64,000 nt of DNA from Sinotaia quadrata (GCA_028829895.1 CM054177.1:44721164-44785163), one strand, 5' to 3'; shown: positions 47,901-61,435, counted from the first letter of the stretch. The notes: generated from the letters alone by a model not told the origin. Program-made: numbers and translations.

Positions 47901-50900
47901 TACTGTATATATGCAATTGCTATTTGTAAGCAAATATCTAACCACAATGCTAGCAGCAACATTTATTATTAAATTTTAATTAAAATTTCTTAACCATTCA
48001 TTTAGTTTATCAGTTGTAATGTACTGATAACTAACTAAATGACTAAATACAATATTATCAATAATTATGTACCTAGACTCCATAAATGTTTTATGATAGC
48101 TAAAGACCAGTTTGACCATAATTACTAAATAACTATGTATGTGTATATGGGGATTGAGAATTATAGCCTTGGCATATAAGGTTAATATAATGTACTTATT
48201 ATGTAAATCATGTTGTCCCTTTAGTTGCTTATGGCACATCCCTCCCTGTATGATAATATTGAATCATTCATGATGGTCCCTTAAACTTCAATGTAATGAG
48301 ACTGCAATGTGTATTTAAAAATAAGAAGATAAGAGAAAAACGGGCTTGATAAACATCCATTTGATACAATTATGTCCAAAACAGAAACATTTGTAATTTT
48401 CCACAGAGTAAAGACTTGACAAGCATATCTTTGAAACCATTGTGCCTCAAATAGAAACATTTGTAATTTCCCACTGAGTAAAGACTTGACAAGAATACCT
48501 GTAATATTGTAGTGCCCAACATAAATGTCATCATATGCTTCCCACTGAGGATGGACTTGAAAAGCTTTGACAAAGATCGCAGCTGTGATCACAAGCAGCA
48601 GTAAAATTGGTACTATCACTCCACCAACAGCCGTGTAGGCATTTGTCAGGAAACATCTGCAAGGTTGTAACTGGTATAAGGCATGATTGGTAAATAATAT
48701 AAAATTACTTTGACATCTGCGAAGTTGTAAGTGCTATAAGATGTACATGTAATTGGTAAATATTATGAAATTAATTTGACATCTGCATTGATGTGACTGC
48801 TGTATGATGTAATTGATAAATATTATAAAATTAATTTGACATCTGAAAAACTGTGACTGGTATATGCTACAACTGGTAAATATTATAAAATTAATTTTAC
48901 ATCTACTCCATTGTACATAATATATTTCTTTAAACTGTCAGTACCTGTATGACTTTCAAATTAAATTTCTGAATGTCAAAAACACTTTAATCTGACGAAT
49001 TCCAGTTGCTGAGTGAAATTTAGAAACATAAAACTTATAGATGCTACAACAAATAGCTCACCAGAAGAAAATACATGGTAAACAGTTAGCTGGTGTTGGT
49101 GAGTTTTCTTGGTCAAGAGTGTTCATTAAAACAGTCACAAATATATTCTATATTTATTTGAAAGTTTTAAAAAAATGCACAATGAAACTAGACATTTATA
49201 ATTACATGTATTTATATTTTGGGTGAGGAGATGCAATTAAAGTTTTGCTGAAAAATCATGATAACTGCTGTAAATTTGACAAACTTAAAAAAATCACCCC
49301 TGAGAAATTTCAAAAGAACAAAACAATGATTTGTCAGCTGCAGAGAAGTAACTACTAAATATTAGTAGCAGTGTTTTAATGGCATATGAGAAGTAACTAC
49401 TAAATATTAGTAAGAGTGTTTTAATGGCATAAGAAAACAATGAAAATAACTTTGTAACACTTCACTCAGTGTCATTTTTCAGATTATAAATATTTTGAGA
49501 TAAATTTGTCCCATGGGAAAGTCATCTTAAATCTGTGCTTGATTTGAATAAAGACCTTATTGTGTCATCATTCTTTTGAATTAGATCACAGACTTCCAGG
49601 AAAATATTAGTCATAAACTTATCACATTTCACCACTGTTGTTGACAGACATCCTGTAAAATATTAGTCATAAACTTATCACATTTCACCACTGTTGTTGA
49701 CAGACATCCTGTAAAATATTAGTCATAAACTCATTCACATTTCAAAATTGCTGTTGACAGATGTCTCGTAAAACATTAGTTTTAAAGTCACTCACAAAAT
49801 TTTAATGTTGTTGACAGATGTCTCGTAAAACATTAGTTTTAAAGTCACTCACATCACTTTAGTGTTGTTGATAGATGTCTCGTAAAACATTAGTTTTAAA
49901 GTCACTCACAAAATTTTAATGTTGTTGACAGATGTCTCGTAAAACATTAGTTTTAAAGTCACTCACATTTCAAAATTGTTGTTGACAGATGTCTCGTAAA
50001 ACATTAGTTTTAAAGTCACTCACAAATTTTAATGTTGTTGACAGATGTCTAGGAAAATATTAGTTTTAAAGTCACTCACATTTCAAAATTGTTGTTGACA
50101 GACATTCTGTAAAATATTAATCATAAACTCATTCACATTTCACCAATGTTGTTGACAGATATCTCGTTAAATATTAGTTCTAAAGTCACTCACATTTCAG
50201 CATTGTTGACAGATGTCCAGTAATACATCAGTCTTGAAGTCACTCACATTTCACCATTATTGATGACAGATATCCAGTAAAATATCAGTCTTAGTCACTC
50301 ACATTTCAACATTGTTTTGTACAGACATCCAGCAAAATATTAAAGTCACTCAATATTACTGTTGACAGACATCCAGTAAAATATCAGTCTTAAAGTCACA
50401 CACATTTAAAAATTGTTTTTTACAGACATCCAGCAAAATATTAAAGTCACTCAATATTACTGTTGACAAACATCCAGTAAAATATCAGTCTTAAGGTCAC
50501 TCACATTTCACCATTGTTATTCACATCACCATAAATAAAGTCAACTGGTAGAGTTGTCTGATACTTGTATACATTATAGGTGACTGCATAAAACACAGCC
50601 ACTGTCACCATTGGCAGAACTGAAAGAGAAAATTATGAAAAAATTACTTTTTCACCTAGCATTGCTAAGAGACTCGTACTGTGTGCCATTTGTTTATGTT
50701 CACATTAACACCTTACAAAAAAGTACTGTTACAAATCAACCACAAATCAGCAATTTCTTCATTTAACAAATGTTGATTAATACTGAAGTCACTTTTGAGA
50801 TGAAAATATTAAACTGTTGAAAACTTGGAAACTAATGAAAAATATGACAATGTTGATTGACTTTATGAAGATCACCTACAATAAAGTGAAATGAGATTAA

Positions 50901-53900
50901 GAGGTTAATATTAGGAAAAATATATTTTTTTAAACAAAACAAATGTGAAATGAATAAATAGGGAGGTTGGTTTTGCTTTTTAAAATCTTTCAAACCCAAC
51001 TATCATTCTAAATAAATATTTTCATTCACCACAGGAACCACTAGTGTTTATTTTCCCATGTAGTTATTCCCTTGGGTTCATAAGCTTGTTGAAGTATGAT
51101 TACAAACAAAATTTTCATAAACAAAATCAAAATGTCTCATCTATCTTGACTTGACAAGTTTAATATAATTTAAAGAAAATGTTTGCAAAGAATAGTTTAG
51201 TATAATTTAAAGAAAATGTTTCTAAGCAACTGCAATCAACTCACTAACAACAATCTATACACATTGTAATATAGGAGTTATCTCACTTGACAGCAGTTTC
51301 TACACACAATTATCTCACTGACAACAATCTCTACACATAGTTACATAGCAGTTAACTCCCTGGCAACAATCTCTACACATAGTTACATAGCAGTTAACTT
51401 GCTGACAACAATCTAAATACACAGTTATATAGAAACTAATTCACTAACAACAACCTCTACACCTAGTTACATAGAAGTGAACTTATAATAATCTATTCAT
51501 ATAAATTGATAGCAGTTATCATTCATGCAGTTAAAGTCATTTCTCCAATGTCTAAATGTCTATAATTTGCTGAAATTCCATGTCTATAACTTGCTGAAAT
51601 TCCATGTCTATAACTTGATGAAATTCCATGTCCATATTTACAAATGTAACCTCCAAGAGAATCTAAAACACATATGCTTAGCAGCAGGTAAGGATTTACA
51701 GCAGTCATTGACTTTTCCCAGTTAGTATAATTCCTAACAAAGGTGTGAACATTAAATCTTTACAAATATTATTCCTAACAAAGGTGTGAACATTAAATAT
51801 TTACAAATCTTATTCCAGAGAAATATGTCTCCAATAACTTTTCTCTGTAAATAGTTACTAATGCCATCTTACAATAGAAGTTTAGATACCATTTTCTCTG
51901 CAGTAGTTACTAAAGCGAGGCCCTTTGTTCCACAGGGAATCCAAGGAGATAAGTAAGTAAGCTACTAAAGGCATCTTACAATAGAAGTTTAGATGTAAAA
52001 TGTTTCAAACTAAAATTTTAATCAGTTAAAATGTTCAGACATTCTTTTTGTTTATTTTTGATTTGATTTTATCTCCATTTTCCTTTCTTTGTCTTCATCT
52101 AACTTCTCTCATGTAATGCAGATCTATTTGCCTGCCTTCCTCATGTGGCACTAGACTGTATATCTGACATTGTGATCTGGTTGTCAATGATGTACATACT
52201 TTGGTTATTAAGTGAGTACTTGGTTATATATGATGTGTGATCTGGTTGACAATGATGTGAGTACTTGGTTGCATATGGTGTGTAATTTGGTTGTCAATGA
52301 TGTGTATACTTGGTTATATATGGTGTGTGCTCTGGTTGTCAATGATGTGGGTACATGGTTATTTATATATGGTGTGTGCTCTGGTTGTCAATGATGTGGG
52401 TACATGGTTATTTATATATGGTGTGTGCTCTGGTTGTCAATGATGTGGGTACATGGTTATTTATATATGGTGTGTGCTCTGGTTGTCAATGATGTGGGTA
52501 CATGGTTATTTATATATGGTGTGTGCTCTGGTGTCAATGATAGTCCAGAACTAAATAGTCATTTTATTAAAAATGTATAGTCCAGAATTAAAAAACAGTC
52601 ACTTGCCAACTCAACCTACATAGTCCAGAACTAAATTATAGTCACTTGCCAACTCAACCTACATATTATTCAGGGCACCTTAAGACAAAAGAAAGTAATT
52701 AGTCAATTCAATCTGCATACAATTAAAAGCACCTTAAGAAAAAGAAAAGAAATTACAAGTACATTTACAAAACAGATTTTTCTTTTCAATTAGAATACAT
52801 ATTTCTTTTATTTTCATTGCATGTGCCCTATTGAACAGCCATTTTACTTATTACTAAGATGACTCACCCCAGCCAAGTGCAAAGAATGCAATGTACATCT
52901 GATCTGTATGCTCATCATTCATCACCAAGACTTTCCAGTAGTTGATTGCCTGCAAACAATTTATTTTTTTAAACTGCAAGTCAGCAATAAAATGTACAAT
53001 AAAGCATTCAGTATTTGTATACATATAAATGTAATGTTGTCTGGTTATTACTAAAATAGTATCACACTTTCCACAGTCAAAAAGAAAGAGAGAGGGACTG
53101 TGAGAGCAAGAATGGGAGAAAACTAATGACATAACCTTTTTAGTGAGTAACTATTTGCACATTTATGAGCAGTAAATAGTGATTACTTGCACACTTGTCA
53201 GTATCAACTAGTCATTAGTTGCACCCTTGCCAGTATCAACTAGTCATTAGTTGCACACTTGCCAGTATCAACTAGTAATTATTTGTACACTTGTCAGTAT
53301 CAACTAGTAATTATTTGTACACTTAATGAGCTTAATCTTTCACTAAAAGGGAGGAACAAGATTGTCCTGGAGCTTCAACAGAAATGCCATTCTTCAGAAG
53401 AAACTTGCACTATTTTCCAGTGATTTGGAATCAAGTCAGCTGTTGCATTTTCATACAGTCCGTAATTATGTGATAAAAGAAATGCTTGAGCAAGTTAGAC
53501 CAATGTTCATTTCATGCGCAGAAAAATTACAAGATGAATTTTCAAGCCAATTTCAGGATTATTTATTTTTATTGTCCTTCCTAATGATGATTGGACAGCT
53601 GCTGCTGCAGCTACCTTTCCCACAATTAGTCAAGCTGCTCTTCAGGGGAATGAACATCTGAAAACTGAAGCTTCATGACCAGGACATAGCAGTCTTCTGG
53701 TGTGAGTCATGCAGAATTACAGTATCCAACTATCAGGAGACTAGCAGTTAAAGTCTTGACAATGTTTGAATCAACTCTTACATGCAAATCAGCATTTTCA
53801 TCATCAAGATCATCAAGACAAATTTATGCAGAATATTACTGTTTCTTATCTAAGTCGACTCAGTTTATTATTGTTTCTTACCTACATCTGCTCAGTAGAT

Positions 53901-56900
53901 CGTTATTTCTTATCTCAGTTTATTATTATTTCTTATCTAAGTCTACTCAGTTTATTATTGTTTCTTATCTAAGTCTATTTAGTTTATTATTGTTTCTTAT
54001 CTAAGTCTGCTCAGTTTATTATTGTTTCTTACCTAAGTCTACTCAGTTTATTATTATTTCTTACCTAAGTCTACTCAGTAGATCGTTATTTCTTACCTAA
54101 GTTCTACTCAGTTTATTATTGTTTCTTACCTAAGTCTACTCAGTTTATTATTGTTTCTTACCTAAGTCTACTCAGTAGATCGTTATTTCTTACCTAAGTT
54201 CTACTCAGTTTATTATTGTTTCTTACCTAAGTCTACTCAGTTTATTATTGTTTCTTATCTAAGTCTACTCAGTTTATTATTGTTTCTTACCTAAGTCTGC
54301 TCAGTAGATCGTTATTTCTTATCTAATTTTGCTCAGTAGACTGTTATTTATTAAACAAACATGCACACTGGATTGCTTTGTCTTACCTGAGCCATAATCC
54401 AAAAGAACTGTGCCAAAAGAAAGTAGTGCCAAAAGACTCCCATCACAATACAGCGGTAGTTGTTAACAGAGGTGTTTGGTGCCAAGATCTCCCCAGGACT
54501 GAGGTAGGCATTCACTACCATGCAAAGCTGCCAGAGAAAGAATAAATAAATGCAATCAATCTTTTTCAAAAATGGAAATGCCACTATAAACACAAGAATA
54601 ACTCTAACAATTATTGCTGGGCTATGCTACAACTACTTGCAGCAACGTTTCTAAGAAAATAGACACCTTTCATAATTTAGTGGTTTTGTGTATCCCTAGT
54701 TAGGAAGTTATGAATACAGTCCAACAACAATAATAAAATTTAGTACTGATAAAATTATGATTATTTTTTTTTTAAGTCTGTAAAACAACACTGCTAAAAC
54801 TAGTAGTGAATTATAAAATGCCTATAAAACAGCACAGATAAAAGTAGTACTAGATTATACAAATAAAAGTAAAACTGCTCTGATAAAAGTAAGTATTGCA
54901 CTCTTTAAAATAAAAAATGGTATTGTCCAACAGCAGTCATAAAACTGAGTATTGTATTATAATAGACCTTTTAGTAACTGAGTATTGTATTATAATAGAC
55001 CTTTTAGCAAACTGAAAATTAACATTACCTGTGTTATAATAGACCTTTTAGTAACTGAAAACTAACATTACCTGTGTTATAATAGACCTTTTAGTAACTG
55101 AAAACTAACATTACCTGTGTTGCAAACAGTGCAAACAACATATGTTGCAAAAGACTGGCAGAAATTGTGGGTTGCTGGTAGCACAAATGGTGTGCCATTA
55201 TTACCAGAATGATGCATGACTGAAAAATAATAACATCACAAAATAATGATAGCAAACAGGAACAGTCGAGTAGGAGGAAGAAAAGAAAAAGTATGTAAAT
55301 CATTTTACCATTTGTATTCATTTTATATATACATATATTTATAAATTAATTTAAATTAGTCAAAGCATCAACAACAAGAATGAGTGTGGCTGCTCCAATT
55401 TTAGGTGAAATATGAATTTACAGAGCTATTCAGTTGACTCAAGAGATGGAAGAATGCCTATCAAAGGCTGCTTATATCTGATTACATAGTCAGGTAGTTG
55501 GTATCTAATCAATTTAAATAGAAAACTACATTTCTAAACAGCACTATTAAAGCTGCTTTGAACAACTAAAGACCAAATATATATACAACCTATATATATA
55601 TATACAACCCTATATATTGTACAGACATAGTATACATACATGCCTATGTAGTCTATAGCCAACATATATGTACATTTATATACTCTGTGGACATTGCATG
55701 CATGCATGCATTTATATTGTATAGACTCAACATATATATATTCTATATACAGTGCCAATATGCATACACACTGAACACCATATAGATCCAGCATGCATAA
55801 AAACCCTTTTACTCTATATGCAACATTAATTACCTATACATGTATCCAATTTACTTCTTCTGAGTAAGAGTCTTTGGATTGTTCAAACTGATTCTACAAT
55901 GGAGGTTACAAGTATTTCAAAAAGCAGATGTTGGTCTGCCGGATGAATGATCAACAATAATGGCAAGCTGGTAATCTATACTTAGACTTCATATTATATA
56001 TGAGTGATCTGTATCACAGTGAGAAATACAGAAATACATTATACAGCTAATGACCTGTGTAAAAATCAGCAACAAGGCAAACTGATGTTCTCAAGAGATA
56101 CATTTCATACAGCTAAGAACCTGTGTAAAAATTATCAACAAGGCAAATTGATGTTTTAAAGAGATCACTTCTTGCAGCTAACGATGTGTAAAAATTAACA
56201 AGGCAAGCCAATATTCTAAAGAGATACTCTTCATAGAGTTAATAACCTGTAGTACAAAAGATAGCAGAACAAGGGCAATTAATGTTTTCAATGACTGCTC
56301 ACCACAAAATGCTCTTTCAATGGCCACATAGCACAAAATATTCAGTGCTTTCAATGGCCACATAGCACAAAATGTTTATTGCTTCAACAACTATTCTCAA
56401 CCAGTGGTATAGAAAGGCAAAGTGCTACCCATATTACTACCAAAATTACCTCTCCCCCCATTTCATTCATATTATTTATGATATATATAGTACTCTTATC
56501 AAAAGACAAGATATACCTGCTTTACAAATTGCCACCCCTTAGAAAGTGCTGCCTGGTCCACCCCACCCCCATCTTCCACTTGCTATGCCATGACCTTACC
56601 ACAAACTTTCCCATGCTTTCAGTGACTTAACTTACCACAAACTTTCCCATGCTTTCAGTGACTTAACTTACCACAAACTGTTCCATGCTTGTAATAATTA
56701 TAATTTAACTCACCACAAACTGTTCCTTGCTTTCAATGATTTAGCTCACCACAAACTGTTCCATGCTTTCAATGATTTAACTTACCATAAACTAATCAAA
56801 TGCTATACTTTAATGAACTCACCATACTGATGAAACATGAAATGAAAAACCAAACAACATATCCAATGATGCCAGGATCATTGCCTTTAGCAATGACTGC

Positions 56901-59504
56901 ATAGTTTGTCAAGTGAACTCACCATACTGATGAAACATGAAATGAAAAACCAAACAACATATCCAATGATGCCAGGATCATAGCCTTTAGCAATGACTGC
57001 GTAGTTTGTCAAGTGACTGCATGCACAATCCACAAAATCATCAACGCCCATATTCAGGTTATTCTCTACTTTGCATGTGTCTGGTGGGCTGACCCATTCA
57101 ATTAAAGATGTGTCAAAGTATACACACCTGAAAGGAAATAATCATGCTGCAATTAAAATATGTTTCCAACACAAAACAGTGGAAATTATCCAACCAACCA
57201 TATAGGAGAAAGCATTTCTATGAAAACCATATGAATCAAAATGAAAGATTGCCCTACCACTTATTATCTATTTCAAGATTGGAAGAAAGATTGGAACTGA
57301 TTTAGCAGTTTCTGTATGGCTTATTTCTTTTAACTGTTGAGAACAAATGCACTGAAAGAAGCAATGGTGATACAAACTTTGACTGTTTAGCAGCAATGCG
57401 TCGATCAGGAGTGTGGATACGAAATTTAGCAGGCTGGGCAGTAGCTACTGATGCTCTCCCTTTGAAGCCAAAAGACACTACCTTGAATAAATAACATTTA
57501 CAAAACACTATTTATTCTATGAACTTGCAGGCAAGATGGCTCATAGAGAGCTAAGTCAAGTTTCAAAAGTAACTTATATTAAATCATGCTAAACAGGCAG
57601 CATAACAAAAATAATAAGTTAGTGAACAAAAGTCTGAGGTGAAAGGCAAAAAAGGAATCTTTTTACTTACAATTTTTTTCCTGAGTTCCTTTGGCAGATG
57701 AACATACTGTAGGAGTTATATTACTAGGGACTGACATCCCACAAAGGGAAAATAAACAAAATTGAGTTTTGCCTAATAGCAAATATCATGGGTGATGTCC
57801 CTTTAGTATCCCAAAATGTGGGGTACAGATTGAAAAAAAAAACAGTGGCAGTGATGTCTCTGAGTAAGCCTATGTAAAAAACTCTCTTTCTCATCATACA
57901 TTCAAAAATACATGCTGTAGAAAAATAATGAATGGGAGGTGGATATTCCTTGATAAGTATAATAAATATATTTTGTGTTTAGTGCATGTATAAAATGCTT
58001 GAGAACATCCCACTCCCCTAATCAAGAGAAAAACTGAGGCAGACTAGGCAATTACTTCTAAATCCATATTTATATCTAAATCCATATTTATATCTAAATC
58101 CATATGAATCAGTAGCCAAAGTAGACACAACTCAAAGATAGGATTTAGTGATAGACAAAAAAGACATCTTCATTAGGCAATGTGGAAGATAGAATCTAGC
58201 TTAAGGAAAAATGTCTTCAACCCATTAGGCACTCTGGAAGATGGAATCTAGCAAAAGATACAAACGTCTTTCAATCCATTGTTGCTACAATCTCTTTGAA
58301 GACCACAATTCTATAAAATGATAAACTTAAACTAGATTTTTACAAATTAGGATTTATTTGGTTTTGATAATAGAGATCAGGCATGCATTCAAGATAAGAC
58401 AAGATGATAAAAGTCTGATTATAAAAATCAACTCTTGACAAGATGGGGAAGTAGTCTAGATGTTTAACTGATTTATGTAGCTGTGATTTATGTAGAAAGA
58501 AATCTTCAGTGCCTTAACAGGTGCCACATAAAAAATGTATTATACCTACTGACACTGGCAAAGGGGGGATAATTTATGGATTCCCTACTCTGGAAGTCTA
58601 TTCCTTACCTAAAAAGAATCACTCTTTAACTAAGCTGAGCAATCCATTACTAAGGGATGTAATTTTAGCTGGATCTCCAGACAAAGTGTAATCAAACCTG
58701 TTGATACCAACCAGTCAGAGGGTTCTAAAGATATAATTTGACATTCTTAACTTTCCTAAAATGCCTAAAATGTCAGAATTCAAATAGTTTATAACTATTC
58801 CCAAATCACTAGCTTGGGGAAAAAGGAACATCTGAGAATTTCTCTTTTCATACTAATCATAATATCTGCTATATCTTTGTCTAAGGACACGTTTAGTCCA
58901 GTAATGTGTCTGAGTGTGGTGCCAGCAAGGGGTCTCAAAATCTCTTTATTTCACACTTACTGACATATTATCAATTATGTAAATTTATTTAGTCTCTTTA
59001 TTTCACATTTAATGACATATTATTAATGATGTAATTTAAGTCTCTTTATTTCATACTTACTGACATATTATCAATGACGTAAAATTAGATTTAGTTTCAA
59101 TGTTTAACATTAAGATGTTAAAAAAAAAGTCAAAGGCAAAAGCATTAAATAAACAATCCTTTCAAGATAAATTCTGCAATAGCACATTTGGCTGTAATGC
59201 CACTAATGCCACTGCAAACACAAACTTCTCTCTTGGGAACGTACCCTGTTACTGAGTAGTTCCTCACCATTCTTTGTTGGAAACCACTGGTCACTGCTAT
59301 ATTCTATCAGGTGAAAGTCAGCACACTAAAAGGAACAACAGACATTAAAGCTTTAGCATCTGTATTAGATAAAAGTATTTAATAATTTAAAAGTAAATGC
59401 TCTTATAATTTACACTTATTATTAATATATATAGATACAGTTGATTAAATAATTTTAAACTAGTCTAAACTTCACCAAAAATAAAAGTACCCCTGTCATT
59501 ATTT

Positions 59505-59554
<50 letters not shown>

Positions 59555-61356
59555 TTATCTGTTTTAGAAATTTTGCAGTAGTTTTGAAAGTTTTCTGATT
59601 TAATCCATATGTAAGTGCCATCCATTATGTTATGTCTGGTTAAATATAATTTAAAAAATCAAAATTTCTTCTCAGTATGTCTAACTGTCTCTTTCGCTCT
59701 AGTTCCTTGTTTACCTGATCATTTATACCATCAGACTGGGTAGAAACAATTAAAGAACCTGGAACCTGAAAAGTGTCCTGATGTCTGAAAGCAAACAACA
59801 GTTATGAACTGGCATGTATTTACTGGGCACTACAAGTTCATTTTATGTATTTACCGGGCACTACAAGTTCATTTTATGTATTTACTGGGCACTACAAGGA
59901 CATTTATGTATTTACTGGGCACTACAAGGACATTTTATGTATTTACTGGGCACTACAAGGACATTTTATGTATTTACCGGGCACTACAAGGACATTTTAT
60001 GTATTTACCGGGCACTACAAGGACATTTTATGTATTTACCGGGCACTACAAGGACATTTTATGTATTTACCGGGCACTACAAGGACATTTTATGTATTTA
60101 CCAGGCACTACAAGGACATTTTATGTATTTACCAGGCACTACAAGGACATTTTATGTATTGACAGGTATTTACTAAAAGGACATAAATTTGATGTACTGG
60201 CATGTATTTAACAAAAGACATGAATTCTATGTATTGGCATGTATTTAATAAAAGAAATGTATTCTATGTACTGGCATGTATTTACATGTATGTGATGCAC
60301 ACTGAAAGATATAAATGCTATGAATTGGCATGCATTTAATGGACACTAAAGGGACATAAATGTTACAAACAGGCATGTATTTGATATACACTAAAGGGAC
60401 ATAAATGTTACAAACTGGCATGTATTTGATATACACTAAAGGGACATAAATGTTACAAACTGGCATGTATTTGATATACACTAAAGGATATCAATATTAT
60501 GAATTGACATGTATTTGATGTACACTAAAGGGATATAAAACATTTATAAATTGGCAAGTATTTAAAGTCTATTACAGAGAGATAAATGTTATGAATCAGC
60601 ATATATTTGATGTACAGTAAATTATACATTACAAATAAACAGAACCAATCATAAACACACACATACATACTAAATAACATCAAGAACATCAAGAAATATT
60701 GATGAGGTGGATGAGGTATTATTTGTGACAAAGTGTTGATGACTAAGTATCGTCTGTGGAAACTATTTTGTTTGAACAGATTTCTTTTACCTGCAGCATT
60801 ATTAAACCAAATAAACCTGATGATGGAAACAATCAATGTGAGCATTACCAAAATACAATTTTTAAAACTGTCTATGCATCATTCATCTTTAGTGAGGCAG
60901 AAAATTTATGACTGCTGATCAAATTCGCACACAAAAAAAAAACAATCTTAAGTCAAGTTTTAAATCTCTTATGTCTACACCAAATAAAATCAGTTTTGTT
61001 GCTTTCAATTACCAATTATTAATTACTATATTAATACACACATACACACAAATGCACATGCATACACACATATATAATATGTACATCACAGAAGCACACA
61101 AAAACAAATACAGGCATGTAAATGCACAAACACACATGTAGCCACACATAATATACACATCACAGGCATACACATAAAAACACACATAAACATAGATACA
61201 TGTATGCAACACACATAAGTGCACAAAGTGCTGTCTACAATATAAAATATATAACACTCACTGTGCGGCATACTGGAATGACTCTATGTCCTTAACAAGC
61301 CATCGACCAGCTGATATTTTGACATAAGTACACTGTCTTGTCAATCTGTGTACACA

Positions 61357-61435
<79 letters not shown>

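Larger units (their letters stand above)
47032..48498 (-). other. ADGRV1 intron with a 26-bp array and exon-derived repeats
   Basis: Contains the 26-bp array at 47255-47565 and, next to the upstream donor, the exon-derived units at 48360-48498. The rest is AT-rich. Confidence 0.85.
50620..52867 (-). other. ADGRV1 intron with several arrays and a tiny retroposon
   Basis: Contains 40-bp (51240-51480), 24-bp (51545-51635), 49-bp (52190-52540) and 45-bp (52550-52670) arrays and the short insertion 51906-51970. None of these arrays contains the neighbouring splice junctions. No exon seen. Confidence 0.85.
52950..54386 (-). other. ADGRV1 intron with hAT relic and donor-derived array
   Basis: Contains a 32-bp array at 53155-53335, a hAT transposase relic at 53341-53840, then immediately the 32-bp donor-like array 53840-54360. 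Confidence 0.85.
55220..56822 (-). other. ADGRV1 intron with tandem arrays
   Basis: Contains (TA)-rich low complexity at 55575-55745, a 70-bp array at 56030-56240, a 36-bp array at 56575-56815 and AT-rich filler. No exon seen. Confidence 0.85.
59785..61261 (-). other. ADGRV1 intron with two arrays and CA-rich DNA
   Basis: A 31-bp array (59812-60165) runs into a 45-bp array (60165-60620); CA-rich low complexity lies at 61035-61230. No exon seen. Confidence 0.85.

Noticed and set aside
58545..58688. 48-codon + strand open stretch that looks faintly coding
   Set aside because: No start, splice sites or known motif; over 64 kb and six frames such stretches are expected. Perhaps an old TE piece.
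59804..60211. Three overlapping + strand open frames of 105-135 codons
   Set aside because: Produced by the 31-bp minisatellite, whose unit has no stop in any + frame.
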